From: Paenibacillus sp. CF384
GTDB taxonomy: Bacteria > Bacillota > Bacilli > Paenibacillales > Paenibacillaceae
Length of the DNA stretch: 64,000 nt
Direction: 5' to 3'
Assembly (NCBI RefSeq): GCF_900106745.1
Contig: NZ_FNNV01000004.1
Span: 273,847-337,846 of the forward strand
Under the pieces are notes generated by a model, which ran no database searches, was not told the origin of the DNA, and saw only the letters and a list, made by a program, of their open reading frames with translations. Positions 36,124 to 43,468 of the stretch are shown piece after piece (the stretch's first letter is position 1; each line of letters begins with the position of its first letter). Position numbers and translations under genes: made by a program.

Positions 36124-37263
36124 ATGTCATTCTCGATGGAAGTCGCAAGCCCAGAGCAAATTAAGCAGGTAATCGAGCAAGAGGTGAAGCCGGTCCCCGA
36201 AGAGATCGCTAAACTCAAGGAAATCGCAGATAACAACGTATCTACAATCATGGCTTTAGACACGGAATCGCTCGAGAAACGCAAGGAGATTCTCACGTCC
36301 ATCGACTCATTCGGGCTGAACACGATGAAATCATCCTCAGATAAGAATTCGCTGCTCCAAGTGTCAGTCGGCAATCTCTCCAAGACGGGCGATGACGGCG
36401 GGCAGGTTGCCAAAGGATTATCCGAGCTTCACACGCAGCTGAAGGATTTGGACCCGAGTGTCGTGGATTTTGCGAAGACTGGATTTCTGGGCAAGTTATT
36501 TAATCCGTTACGCGCTTACTTTCTTAAATATCAGAAGGCCGATGCGGTTATCGCCGACATCGTGGTCTCCTTGGATAAGGGGAAAATGACGCTCAAGAAC
36601 GATAATACGACACTTGAGATCGAGCAGCAGACGCTTCGCGAGTTGACCAAGAAGCTTCAGAAGGAAATTCAGCTTGGCATGTTGATGGATGAATCCATCG
36701 CCACGCAAATCGCTGAAGCGACAGCCCGTAATGAAGATCCCGATAAGATTCGTTTTATTACGGAGGAAGTCTTGTTTCCCTTGCGCCAGCGCGTCATGGA
36801 CCTGCAGCAGATGCTGGTCGTCAATCAACAGGGAATCATGGCCATCGAAGTCGTCATCCGCAACAACAAGGAGCTCATTCGCGGTGTTGATAGAGCGAAG
36901 AATGTGACCATATCGGCACTGCGAATTTCCGTTACGGTCGCCAGCGCCCTCTATAATCAGAAGATCGTATTGAAAAAGATCGAACTGCTGAACCAAACGA
37001 CCAACGAGTTAATCGCAGGCACTTCCCGCATGTTGAAGGAGCAGGGAGCAGAGATTCACAAGCAGGCGCTTAATGCGAGCATCTCCGTAGACACGCTGAA
37101 GCAAGCATTCACGGATGTCCTTGCTGCGCTGGATTCGATCAGCACGTACAAGAAGGAAGCTCTCCCCAAAATGCGCGAAACGATCGGTCAATTCCGTGAT
37201 CTGGCAGACGAAGGCGAGAAGCAGATTCAGCGGCTGGAGAAAGGGCAGAAGCTCGGGATTTAA
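36124..37263 (+). CDS. TelA-family toxic-anion resistance protein
   Basis: 379 residues, ATG with AAAGGAGGA upstream. Mostly alpha-helical, with the TelA landmarks VVDFAKTG, KYQKADAVIADIV, LKNDNTTLEIEQQTLREL, ARNEDPDKIRFITEEVLFPLRQRVMDLQQ and VTISALRISVTVASAL. The family includes Bacillus YceH, encoded in the sigma-W/sigma-M-controlled yce operon, and plasmid TelA linked to tellurite resistance. It acts at or near the membrane; its biochemical activity is unsettled. It is the third gene of the operon with the ECF promoter. Confidence 0.88.
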   Translation: MSFSMEVASPEQIKQVIEQEVKPVPEEIAKLKEIADNNVSTIMALDTESLEKRKEILTSIDSFGLNTMKSSSDKNSLLQVSVGNLSKTGDDGGQVAKGLSELHTQLKDLDPSVVDFAKTGFLGKLFNPLRAYFLKYQKADAVIADIVVSLDKGKMTLKNDNTTLEIEQQTLRELTKKLQKEIQLGMLMDESIATQIAEATARNEDPDKIRFITEEVLFPLRQRVMDLQQMLVVNQQGIMAIEVVIRNNKELIRGVDRAKNVTISALRISVTVASALYNQKIVLKKIELLNQTTNELIAGTSRMLKEQGAEIHKQALNASISVDTLKQAFTDVLAALDSISTYKKEALPKMRETIGQFRDLADEGEKQIQRLEKGQKLGI

Positions 37264-37267
37264 TACA

Positions 37268-37323
37268 AAAGAAGAGGCTATCCTCAAGGTCGAGTTTGCG
37301 ACTGGAGGATGAGCCTCTTCTTT
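37268..37323. terminator. Bidirectional terminator between telA-like and the cupin regulator gene
   Basis: AAAGAAGAGGCT / AGCCTCTTCTTT plus inner TCCTC / GAGGA. A- and T-rich ends serve both strands, which converge here. Confidence 0.8.
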
Positions 37324-37334
37324 GTTTGCGTGTG

Positions 37335-37892
37335 CTATAGATACTCCTGTTCCAAATCCTCTTCCGACCCGGTGTATACGGAGATGAGGACGATGCTGAT
37401 ACCATCGCTGACATTGGTTACTCTATGGGGAGTGGAGGCGTTCCAGCTGAAGGAGTCGCCTGCTTCCAGAACGGCTGAATCCTCGCCTTGCTCGGCAATG
37501 ATTTTCCCTTGGATCACGAGATGAGACTCCTCGCCTTTATGGGCATGGGGGGCTGCTCCCGTAGAGGCGCCGGGCGGAAGCTCAACAAGCATCATTCGCA
37601 TCCCTCTAGTCGAACTTAGGTGCTCGACCTTCAGCTTCTCTATGCCGCTTGTCGTTACGTTGCGGTCATCTTTGCGGACGATCGTCATGCGTTCGTCCTT
37701 CTTCATGAGCAAATAAGTTAAAGGTACGCTCAGCGCCGAAGCGATGTTATCCAGCGTTGATATCGAAGGAGACGTTTTATTCGTTTCGACTTGGCTCATG
37801 AAGCCTTGCGACAAACCGGTTTCTTCACAGATTTGGGCGATCGTGATGTTCTTGCGTTTGCGTATTGCGCGAATGGTGGAACCGATGTCCAT
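37335..37892 (-). CDS. XRE-family transcriptional regulator with cupin sensor domain
   Basis: 185 residues from ATG at 37892 with AGGTGATT upstream (a GTG three codons earlier is less likely). Helix-turn-helix at 5-60 (IAQICEETGLSQGFMSQVE; SISTLDNIASAL), then a cupin beta-barrel (105-180: LPPGAS, HKGEESHLVIQGK, GDSFSWNASTPH). Regulators of this class usually repress a divergent gene and respond to a small molecule in the barrel. The divergent esterase/dioxygenase pair is the obvious target. Two candidate operators flank the intervening promoters. Confidence 0.9.
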   Translation of the reverse strand: MDIGSTIRAIRKRKNITIAQICEETGLSQGFMSQVETNKTSPSISTLDNIASALSVPLTYLLMKKDERMTIVRKDDRNVTTSGIEKLKVEHLSSTRGMRMMLVELPPGASTGAAPHAHKGEESHLVIQGKIIAEQGEDSAVLEAGDSFSWNASTPHRVTNVSDGISIVLISVYTGSEEDLEQEYL

Positions 37893-37912
37893 CAGAATCA
37901 CCTGCCTATAAA

Positions 37913-37923
37913 TATTAGTAATA
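37913..37923. promoter_or_regulatory. Candidate operator, copy 1 (TATTASTAATA)
   Basis: TATTAGTAATA, a palindrome around its central base, 20 bp upstream of the regulator's start. It is repeated at 38007. Confidence 0.5.
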
Positions 37924-37955
37924 CCGAATATAATTACATATTATCAATAAATTCA

Positions 37956-37984
37956 TTGACATACTAGTGGAGTGGAGTTATATT
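37956..37984 (+). promoter_or_regulatory. Sigma-A promoter of the esterase/dioxygenase genes
   Basis: TTGACA (37956-37961), 17-nt spacer, TATATT (37979-37984): near consensus, lying between the two operator copies. Confidence 0.7.
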
Positions 37985-38006
37985 AGCCATATAAAAATTA
38001 ATTCTT

Positions 38007-38017
38007 TATTACTAATA
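38007..38017. promoter_or_regulatory. Candidate operator, copy 2 (TATTASTAATA)
   Basis: TATTACTAATA, complementary to copy 1 over 14 bp with flanks. It lies in the esterase leader, just downstream of the likely transcription start. Confidence 0.5.
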
Positions 38018-38049
38018 TTTTAGCGAGCTTGATTGGGAGGTTGTTTGAA

Positions 38050-38694
38050 GTGAACGCAGCTTACGAATATGATATCCATCTACCGCCTAACAGCGATTCA
38101 AGCAAGAAATACCCGGCTATCTTCACCCTTCACGGTAAGGGCTCCAATGAACGGAACATGCATGGCCTGGTGGCTCCATTGTCGGGTGATTTTATTATCA
38201 TCAACATTCGGGGAGACCTTCGTTTAGGCGCAGGCTACCAATATTACGAGCTGAAGGGATTGGGCAATCCGATTCGCGAAAGCTTCGACCGTGCGGTTCA
38301 GCAGCTAGAAGCGTTCATCGACTACGCGACAGAGAAGTATCCGATTGACCCTGCGGGGCGATACTTGCTTGGCTTTAGCCAAGGCGCGATTCTATCCATG
38401 ACGCTTGCGCTGACAATGGGTAAGCAATTGAAAGGAATCGTAGCCTTGAACGGTTATGTTCCGGAGTTCGTGAAGACGGAATACGAGCTGCAGTCTGTAG
38501 ATCAAGTGTCCGTGTTCATCTCGCATGGTGAGTTTGATTCCATATTCCCGGTTCAGATCGGGAAGGACAACGCGGCGTATTTTCAACAAGTAACGCCGAA
38601 CTGCACGTTCAAGATCTATCCGACGGATCATGGCGTATCGGAAGAGAATCAACGAGACTTCGTCAACTGGTTTCAAGCGGAAGCCGGACGATAA
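38050..38694 (+). CDS. Alpha/beta-hydrolase, carboxylesterase-like (MhqD-type)
   Basis: 214 residues from GTG 38050; GGGAGG is 9 nt upstream. The catalytic triad is visible: nucleophile in LGFSQGAIL (GxSxG), Asp in HGEFDSIFP, His in TDHGVS. FTLHGKGSNERN holds the oxyanion region. The size and layout match phospholipase/carboxylesterase-family proteins such as MhqD, which in Bacillus accompany ring-cleaving dioxygenases in quinone detoxification (family knowledge). The next gene encodes such a dioxygenase, 31 bp on. Confidence 0.85.
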   Translation: MNAAYEYDIHLPPNSDSSKKYPAIFTLHGKGSNERNMHGLVAPLSGDFIIINIRGDLRLGAGYQYYELKGLGNPIRESFDRAVQQLEAFIDYATEKYPIDPAGRYLLGFSQGAILSMTLALTMGKQLKGIVALNGYVPEFVKTEYELQSVDQVSVFISHGEFDSIFPVQIGKDNAAYFQQVTPNCTFKIYPTDHGVSEENQRDFVNWFQAEAGR

Positions 38695-38725
38695 GCGAAA
38701 CGAAACGAAGGAGTGAACAACCATT

Positions 38726-39502
38726 ATGTTGCCATCTTATTTCATTGCTCATGGAGCACCGTCACTTGTACTCGAACAGCATGACTACACAGAGTTTCTG
38801 AAGCAGTTTGCCTCTACGCTGCCAGCCAAACCAAGAGCTATCGTCATTTTCTCGGCGCATTGGGAGAACAGAACGCAAACGGTCAGCACCGTGGATACGT
38901 ACTCCACTATCTATGATTTTTCCGGTTTTCAAGATGAACTATACCAGGTGACTTACCCTGCTAATGGCGATCTTGCGATCAGTGAGGAAATTGGGCAGCT
39001 ATTCGAGAAGAATGGCATTCCGAGCGTCATGGATTCGGAGAGAGGGCTTGATCATGGAGCTTGGGCTGTGCTGAAACTGATGTATCCTGCCGCGGATATT
39101 CCGGTAATTGCCTTGTCCGTCAACCGTTATCTGTCGAATGAGCAGCAATATCAAATCGGGAAAGCTTTGGCAGCGCTGCGGGAGCAAGACATTCTAGTCC
39201 TTGGCAGTGGTGGTATCGTTCATAATTTGCGGATGTTGAATTGGCGCGGAGGAAATACCCCGGAGGAATGGGCACTCTCCTTCGACAAGTGGATTCAAGA
39301 TAAGCTGGAGAACTGGGACCTAGAAGCGTTGTTCAATTATGAAGAGCGGGCACCATACGCCAAAGAAGCGGTTCCGACGAATGAACATTTCATTCCGCTG
39401 CTTCTTGCCATGGGAGCCGGCGATAGCAACCGACAAGCGAAGCTTCTGCATCGCAGTTACCAGCTGGGCACGTTAAGCTTGAACTGCTGGGAATTCAATT
39501 GA
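38726..39502 (+). CDS. Class III extradiol (LigB/DODA-type) dioxygenase
   Basis: 258 residues, ATG with AAGGAG about 12 nt upstream. Family landmarks: FIAHGAPSL (metal His), VIFSAHWENR (second His), ERGLDHGAWAVLKLMYP, VLGSGGIVHNLR. Such enzymes open catechol-type rings with Fe(II) or Zn; YgiD-like members act on DOPA. With the preceding esterase and the cupin regulator this suggests an aromatic or quinone stress response. The natural substrate is not readable from sequence. Confidence 0.88.
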   Translation: MLPSYFIAHGAPSLVLEQHDYTEFLKQFASTLPAKPRAIVIFSAHWENRTQTVSTVDTYSTIYDFSGFQDELYQVTYPANGDLAISEEIGQLFEKNGIPSVMDSERGLDHGAWAVLKLMYPAADIPVIALSVNRYLSNEQQYQIGKALAALREQDILVLGSGGIVHNLRMLNWRGGNTPEEWALSFDKWIQDKLENWDLEALFNYEERAPYAKEAVPTNEHFIPLLLAMGAGDSNRQAKLLHRSYQLGTLSLNCWEFN

Positions 39503-39506
39503 AATA

Positions 39507-39539
39507 AACCTCTGCATATGGCATATGCAGAGGTTTTTT
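39507..39539 (+). terminator. Terminator after the dioxygenase gene
   Basis: AACCTCTGCATAT / ATATGCAGAGGTT hairpin followed by TTTTTT. Confidence 0.9.
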
Positions 39540-39651
39540 GTATCCATAATGTAGGATTACGTGTAAACACAATGGGGTAATAGGGATTGTTGCCAACATT
39601 GGTTGTACAATGCCAATATCCTAAAATCACCTTTCACAAGGAGGGGCTACC

Positions 39652-40029
39652 ATGCAAATGATCGTTGAGTGCGAGGAAGTCGAAACGGACAAGTATATTT
39701 CCAGAATCGGTGATCATGAAGAGCAAGCCAACTATGTGAACAAGGGCTTCTGGTCCAAAGTGAAGAAATATGCGGCCAAAGTTCCATTCTCCCACGAAGC
39801 CGTATCGATGTATTATTGCGCGATGGACCCGGCTACACCGACGGCCGCGAAAGTGACAGCAATCGGCGCGCTGGCCTACTTCATACTTCCGATCGACGTC
39901 ATTCCTGACTTCATTCCCGTCGCAGGTTTCGCGGATGATGGAACAGCGGTATATATCGCCTATAAAGCGATAACCATTCATATCACGGAAGATCATCGTG
40001 CGAAGGCTGCGCAGTTTTTTGCGGAATGA
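39652..40029 (+). CDS. YkvA-family (DUF1232) small membrane protein
   Basis: 125 residues, ATG with AAGGAGGGG upstream. The DUF1232 core is ALAYFILPIDVIPDFIPVAGFADDGTAVYIAYKAI (seen in pieces: YFILPIDVIPD, then GFADD), a hydrophobic hairpin with conserved PxDxxPD. Function of the family is unknown; membrane association is predicted. It stands alone and converges on the kinase gene across a repeat element. Confidence 0.88.
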   Translation: MQMIVECEEVETDKYISRIGDHEEQANYVNKGFWSKVKKYAAKVPFSHEAVSMYYCAMDPATPTAAKVTAIGALAYFILPIDVIPDFIPVAGFADDGTAVYIAYKAITIHITEDHRAKAAQFFAE

Positions 40030-40087
40030 GTTGGAGGAGTAACTGTTTACTGTTTACAGCGTAGTTCCGCTATTGGCTATTGAGTTT

Positions 40088-40270
40088 TAACGGTTGTCAG
40101 CGTGGCTATTTCATGAAAAGAACAGCTTCTAAAATTCTAACGGTTGCGAGCAGCGTTATTCACATCATAATGGTTGATTTCTTTCAGATATTGTCCAAAT
40201 AAGCTCGCTCACAACCGTAAGAAAATAAAAACAGGTTTTTTAGACCAAATAACGACTCTCACAACCGTTA
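40088..40270. repeat. Inverted intergenic repeat element, copy 2
   Basis: Forward units at 40088 and 40138 and reverse units ending at 40220 and 40270, 50 bp apart within each arm: the same plan as 21555-21740. It occupies nearly all of the gap between two convergent genes. Confidence 0.75.
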
Positions 40271-40285
40271 CAGGTTGGGGGCTGC

Positions 40286-41395
40286 CTACAGCCTCTTCGG
40301 CGCCATCAACGTAATCGTAGTCCCTTCCCCCTGGGCAGAGACCACCTCAAGTTGTCCGGCAATACCGCGAGCACGTTCTTCCATGCTGAAGAGTCCGACG
40401 CCCTGTCGGTTCATATTGGGATTAAACCCTCTCCCATGATCCATAATTCGAATATAAACATGCTCCTCCGACTCCGACACATCAACTGCCGCATCGGACA
40501 CCGCCGCATATTTGGCCACGTTAGTCAGCGCTTCCTGCACAATTCGATATAGGGCGGTCTCGGTGCGAGGGTCCAGACGAGTGCGCAGCGAGCAGGTGAA
40601 TTGTACACGGATATCGTAATGTTGCTTGTAATTTTCGATATACGTGCGCAGCGCAGGGATAACGCCCAAGTCATCGAGCACAGAAGGGCGCAAATCCCAC
40701 GCGAGGCTGCGCACTTCTTCAATAATTGTCGAGACCGATTGACGAATCGTCGACAACTTGGATTGATCAATTAGCTGTTCCCCAATCAACTGATCCAACT
40801 GAATCACAAGCCCGAACAAGCTTTGCCCAATGCCGTCATGCAGCTCCCGCGAGAAACGCTGCCGCTCCGTCTCCTGAATGTGCATCACGCGCTTCATCAT
40901 TTCCTGAAGCTCCTCTTCGACCTTCTTCAGCTGCGTAACCTCGTTGCGAATGGCCAAATATTGATAGGGAAGCCCGTCGTTATCAAGAAAGGGCATGATG
41001 GTCGTGTTCACCCAATAAATACTGCCGTCCTTTGCCCGATTTCGAATCTCTCCGCGCCACACCCGGCCGGATTGTATGGTCTGCCATAACTCCTCGAAGA
41101 ACGCTTTGCCGTGGAACCCCGAGTTAATAATGCGGTGATCCTTGCCGATCAATTCGTCGCGTGTATACTGGGAAATTTCACAGAACTTGTCGTTCACATA
41201 TTGAATAATCCCGTGATGATCGGTAACGACGACAATGGAGGATTCATCGAGTGCCAGCTTCACGTCAGTCAGTTGCTTCAGCATTTGATGCAAATCTTCA
41301 CGGAACGCGGGCTCGGTAATATAATCATCGAGGCGCGCCAGAAGAGAATTCACCTTTTGCCCGATCACCTCCGGATACGAGCGCCTGCTATTCAT
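40286..41395 (-). CDS. Cytosolic PAS-domain histidine kinase (NarX/DegS-class)
   Basis: 369 residues with no membrane helices. PAS domain about 50-155 (VVVTDHHGIIQYVNDKFCEIS; ELIGKDHRIINSG), then HisKA_3 with phospho-His186 in RFSRELHDGIGQSL, then an ATPase domain (VQEALTNVAKYA; DHGRGFNPN; GVGLFSMEERA). Unlike NreB, the PAS region lacks four clustered cysteines, so an Fe-S oxygen switch is not indicated. The start overlaps the regulator stop by 8 bp. Confidence 0.9.
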   Translation of the reverse strand: MNSRRSYPEVIGQKVNSLLARLDDYITEPAFREDLHQMLKQLTDVKLALDESSIVVVTDHHGIIQYVNDKFCEISQYTRDELIGKDHRIINSGFHGKAFFEELWQTIQSGRVWRGEIRNRAKDGSIYWVNTTIMPFLDNDGLPYQYLAIRNEVTQLKKVEEELQEMMKRVMHIQETERQRFSRELHDGIGQSLFGLVIQLDQLIGEQLIDQSKLSTIRQSVSTIIEEVRSLAWDLRPSVLDDLGVIPALRTYIENYKQHYDIRVQFTCSLRTRLDPRTETALYRIVQEALTNVAKYAAVSDAAVDVSESEEHVYIRIMDHGRGFNPNMNRQGVGLFSMEERARGIAGQLEVVSAQGEGTTITLMAPKRL

Positions 41396-42041
41396 AGCAT
41401 AACAGTCCTCTCTCCACGGCGTAGCGAACCAAGTCCGGCCGCGTGCGCAGTCCGAGCTTGTCCATCAGGTTGCTTTTGTGCGTTTCGATGGTTTTGACAC
41501 TGATCACGAGCTGTTCGGCGAGCTCTTTGTTCGAGTAGCCCTTGGCAATCCCGACTAACACTTCCTGCTCACGGTCGGACAACGAAGCATAGCTCCCCGT
41601 ATTTTCGCCTTGCCGCAGCTTCTCCAAGTACTCATTCATGAGACGTTTCGTAGCGGTCGGATATAAGTAGGCGTTCCCATCGGCAATCGTCTGGATCGCG
41701 GTAATTAACTCTTCGTATGGAGCGCTCTTCAAAATATAACCGGAGGCGCCGGCATGAATCGCACGGAATAAATATTCGCCATCGTCATGCATCGTAAGAA
41801 TAAGGACATAGGCATCCGGCAGCAGCGCCTTCAACTCTCTTGTAGCGGTCATTCCGTCTTTGCCGTGAGGCATGCTTAGATCCATTAACACCACATCCGG
41901 CTTCAGCTCTTGTGCGAGACGAATGGCTTCGTCCCCTTCTGCTGCATCGCCGACTATACACATGTCATGCTTTCCATCCAGTAGAGACCTCAGCCCCGAC
42001 CGGACGATAACATGATCGTCTACGATGAATATGCGAATCAT
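41388..42041 (-). CDS. NarL/LuxR-type response regulator
   Basis: 217 residues. Receiver with VDDH, phospho-Asp54 in VVLMDLSMPHG and Thr/Lys switch positions (LTMHDDGE; LKSAPYEEL), then a LuxR-type HTH at about 150-210 (LSDREQEVLVGIAKGYSNKELAEQLVISVKTIETHKSNLMDKLG in outline). It is the partner of the kinase encoded immediately after it. Two palindromes in the divergent promoter region are candidate binding sites. Confidence 0.92.
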   Translation of the reverse strand: MIRIFIVDDHVIVRSGLRSLLDGKHDMCIVGDAAEGDEAIRLAQELKPDVVLMDLSMPHGKDGMTATRELKALLPDAYVLILTMHDDGEYLFRAIHAGASGYILKSAPYEELITAIQTIADGNAYLYPTATKRLMNEYLEKLRQGENTGSYASLSDREQEVLVGIAKGYSNKELAEQLVISVKTIETHKSNLMDKLGLRTRPDLVRYAVERGLLCYE

Positions 42042-42136
42042 AAGAGGTTCCTCCCTCTGGCTTTCTCTGCCAATCAGACTAATTCTCTCATCTTAACAAG
42101 ATACCGTCTACAAATGAAGGAGATCCCGGAGCACAG

Positions 42137-42151
42137 CCCTGAAATTCAGGG
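42137..42151. promoter_or_regulatory. Palindrome 1 in the two-component/HemAT divergent region
   Basis: CCCTGAAATTCAGGG, perfect 7-bp arms around one base. Confidence 0.45.
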
Positions 42152-42165
42152 TTTTCAAGCCTCTT

Positions 42166-42185
42166 TATCAGGGAATATCCTGATA
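42166..42185. promoter_or_regulatory. Palindrome 2 in the two-component/HemAT divergent region
   Basis: TATCAGG and CCTGATA arms around a 6-bp centre (42166-42185). It shares the TCAGGG/CCTGA word with palindrome 1, with centres about 31 bp apart. Confidence 0.45.
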
Positions 42186-42261
42186 TACGGTCATGCCGCT
42201 TATCGTTAGAATATAGGGGAGTTGCACATGCAGGTTTTTTTTCCAACAACGAGGAGAGATC

Positions 42262-43269
42262 ATGATGATCCAAGTCAGCCCTGAACGAAGAAAACAAATC
42301 GATTACATAGGCATTACGGAAGAAGATCTTCAACTGCTTCACTCGCAAGCCGGCATCTTTAAGCAAATCACGGAATCCGTCGTGGACGAATTATATGACC
42401 GTGTACTCACACAGCCCGAGTTGGTTGAGATTATTAACAAGCACAGCACGGTCGACCGATTGAAGGGGACGCAAATTTGGTATTTCCAAACGATGACGGA
42501 AAGCAGAATCGATGAAGAGTTCATCAAGCGCCGCCTGTTCATCGGCAATGTGCACTCCCGGATCGGTTTGACGACGACATGGTACCTCGGTACCTATATG
42601 CTGTATCTAGATATCGCAACCAAACATATGAAAGCGGCAGCTCCGGAACAGTGGACAGCCATTATTTTCGCGCTTAGCAAAATGTTTAATTTCGACTCCC
42701 AGCTCGTGCTGGAAGCCTATGAAATGGACGAGAAGGCGATTATCCAGGGAATGGCCGATGAAAGACAGCAGATGCTTCAGAAGATCAGCGCGGCTGTGCA
42801 AGAGTTAGCGTCGATGATGGTTGAGCTGAGGAGCAGCACGCAATCGGTTGCCGCATCTGCTTCGTTTACTTCGGAGCTCCAAGAGAAGTCGCACAGAAAC
42901 GTGGAAGTGCTGCAGGGGGAAATCAAAGAGATTCACCTCATGGGCGCCATGATTCGCGAAATATCCGACCAAACCCATCTGCTCGGCTTGAACGCTGCAA
43001 TAGAAGCGGCACGTGCGGGCGAGAGCGGGCGGGGGTTCGAGGTGGTTGCCAATGAGATCCGTAAGCTGGCCAGTCACTCGAAGGAATCGTTGAAGACCAT
43101 TCAAGACAAGCTGTCCAATATTGGACAGATCTTAGGTGAAGTACAGGGAGGCAGCGTGAAAACGGTCAAAATCGCACGCGATCAAGCTGCCAGCTCCCAG
43201 GAACTAGCCGCTTTCGTTACGATGATCGGCTCTGTAACGGCCGAGCTTGATGCATTGAATCACGCCTAG
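42262..43269 (+). CDS. Globin-coupled heme sensor/chemoreceptor (HemAT-like), short form
   Basis: 335 residues, soluble. Residues 1-165 form the sensor globin: proximal heme His98 in [16 protein letters not shown], with the B-helix region [14 protein letters not shown]. Residues 190-335 carry a methyl-accepting signalling hairpin ([22 protein letters not shown], then [13 protein letters not shown]). Bacillus HemAT is about 430 residues, so this signalling domain is roughly 100 residues shorter. It probably signals oxygen or another diatomic gas, to CheA or to another partner such as the divergent two-component pair (inference). Confidence 0.88.
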   Translation: MMIQVSPERRKQIDYIGITEEDLQLLHSQAGIFKQITESVVDELYDRVLTQPELVEIINKHSTVDRLKGTQIWYFQTMTESRIDEEFIKRRLFIGNVHSRIGLTTTWYLGTYMLYLDIATKHMKAAAPEQWTAIIFALSKMFNFDSQLVLEAYEMDEKAIIQGMADERQQMLQKISAAVQELASMMVELRSSTQSVAASASFTSELQEKSHRNVEVLQGEIKEIHLMGAMIREISDQTHLLGLNAAIEAARAGESGRGFEVVANEIRKLASHSKESLKTIQDKLSNIGQILGEVQGGSVKTVKIARDQAASSQELAAFVTMIGSVTAELDALNHA

Positions 43270-43345
43270 GGCCAAGGCATGAAAGAAAGCTCGCAATAGT
43301 TGCGGCGTGCGCGCAATGCTCTATCGCGCTGCATGAGGAGTGCGA

Positions 43346-43385
43346 GGTGGTGCAGGGACAATGAATCCTTGTACCGCCTTTTTTT
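43346..43385 (+). terminator. Terminator after the HemAT-like gene
   Basis: GGTGGTGCAGGGA pairs with TCCTTGTACCGCC over 13 bp (three G-T pairs), then a run of seven T. It rules out translation of the MFS frame from this far upstream. Confidence 0.85.
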
Positions 43386-43468
43386 ATTGCACGGATGATC
43401 TATTAAACTGGAAGCTGGTTCCTTATAATAACAGTATAGTTAAATGCATAGGCATCGGAGAGAAACAC

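Noticed and set aside
40286..42041. NreBC oxygen-sensing system
   Set aside because: The PAS domain lacks the four cysteines that ligate the NreB Fe-S cluster, so the pair is named only by class.
43340..43468. Longer N-terminus for the MFS protein
   Set aside because: The extra codons overlap the HemAT terminator and are not hydrophobic; GTG 43469 has a good ribosome site.
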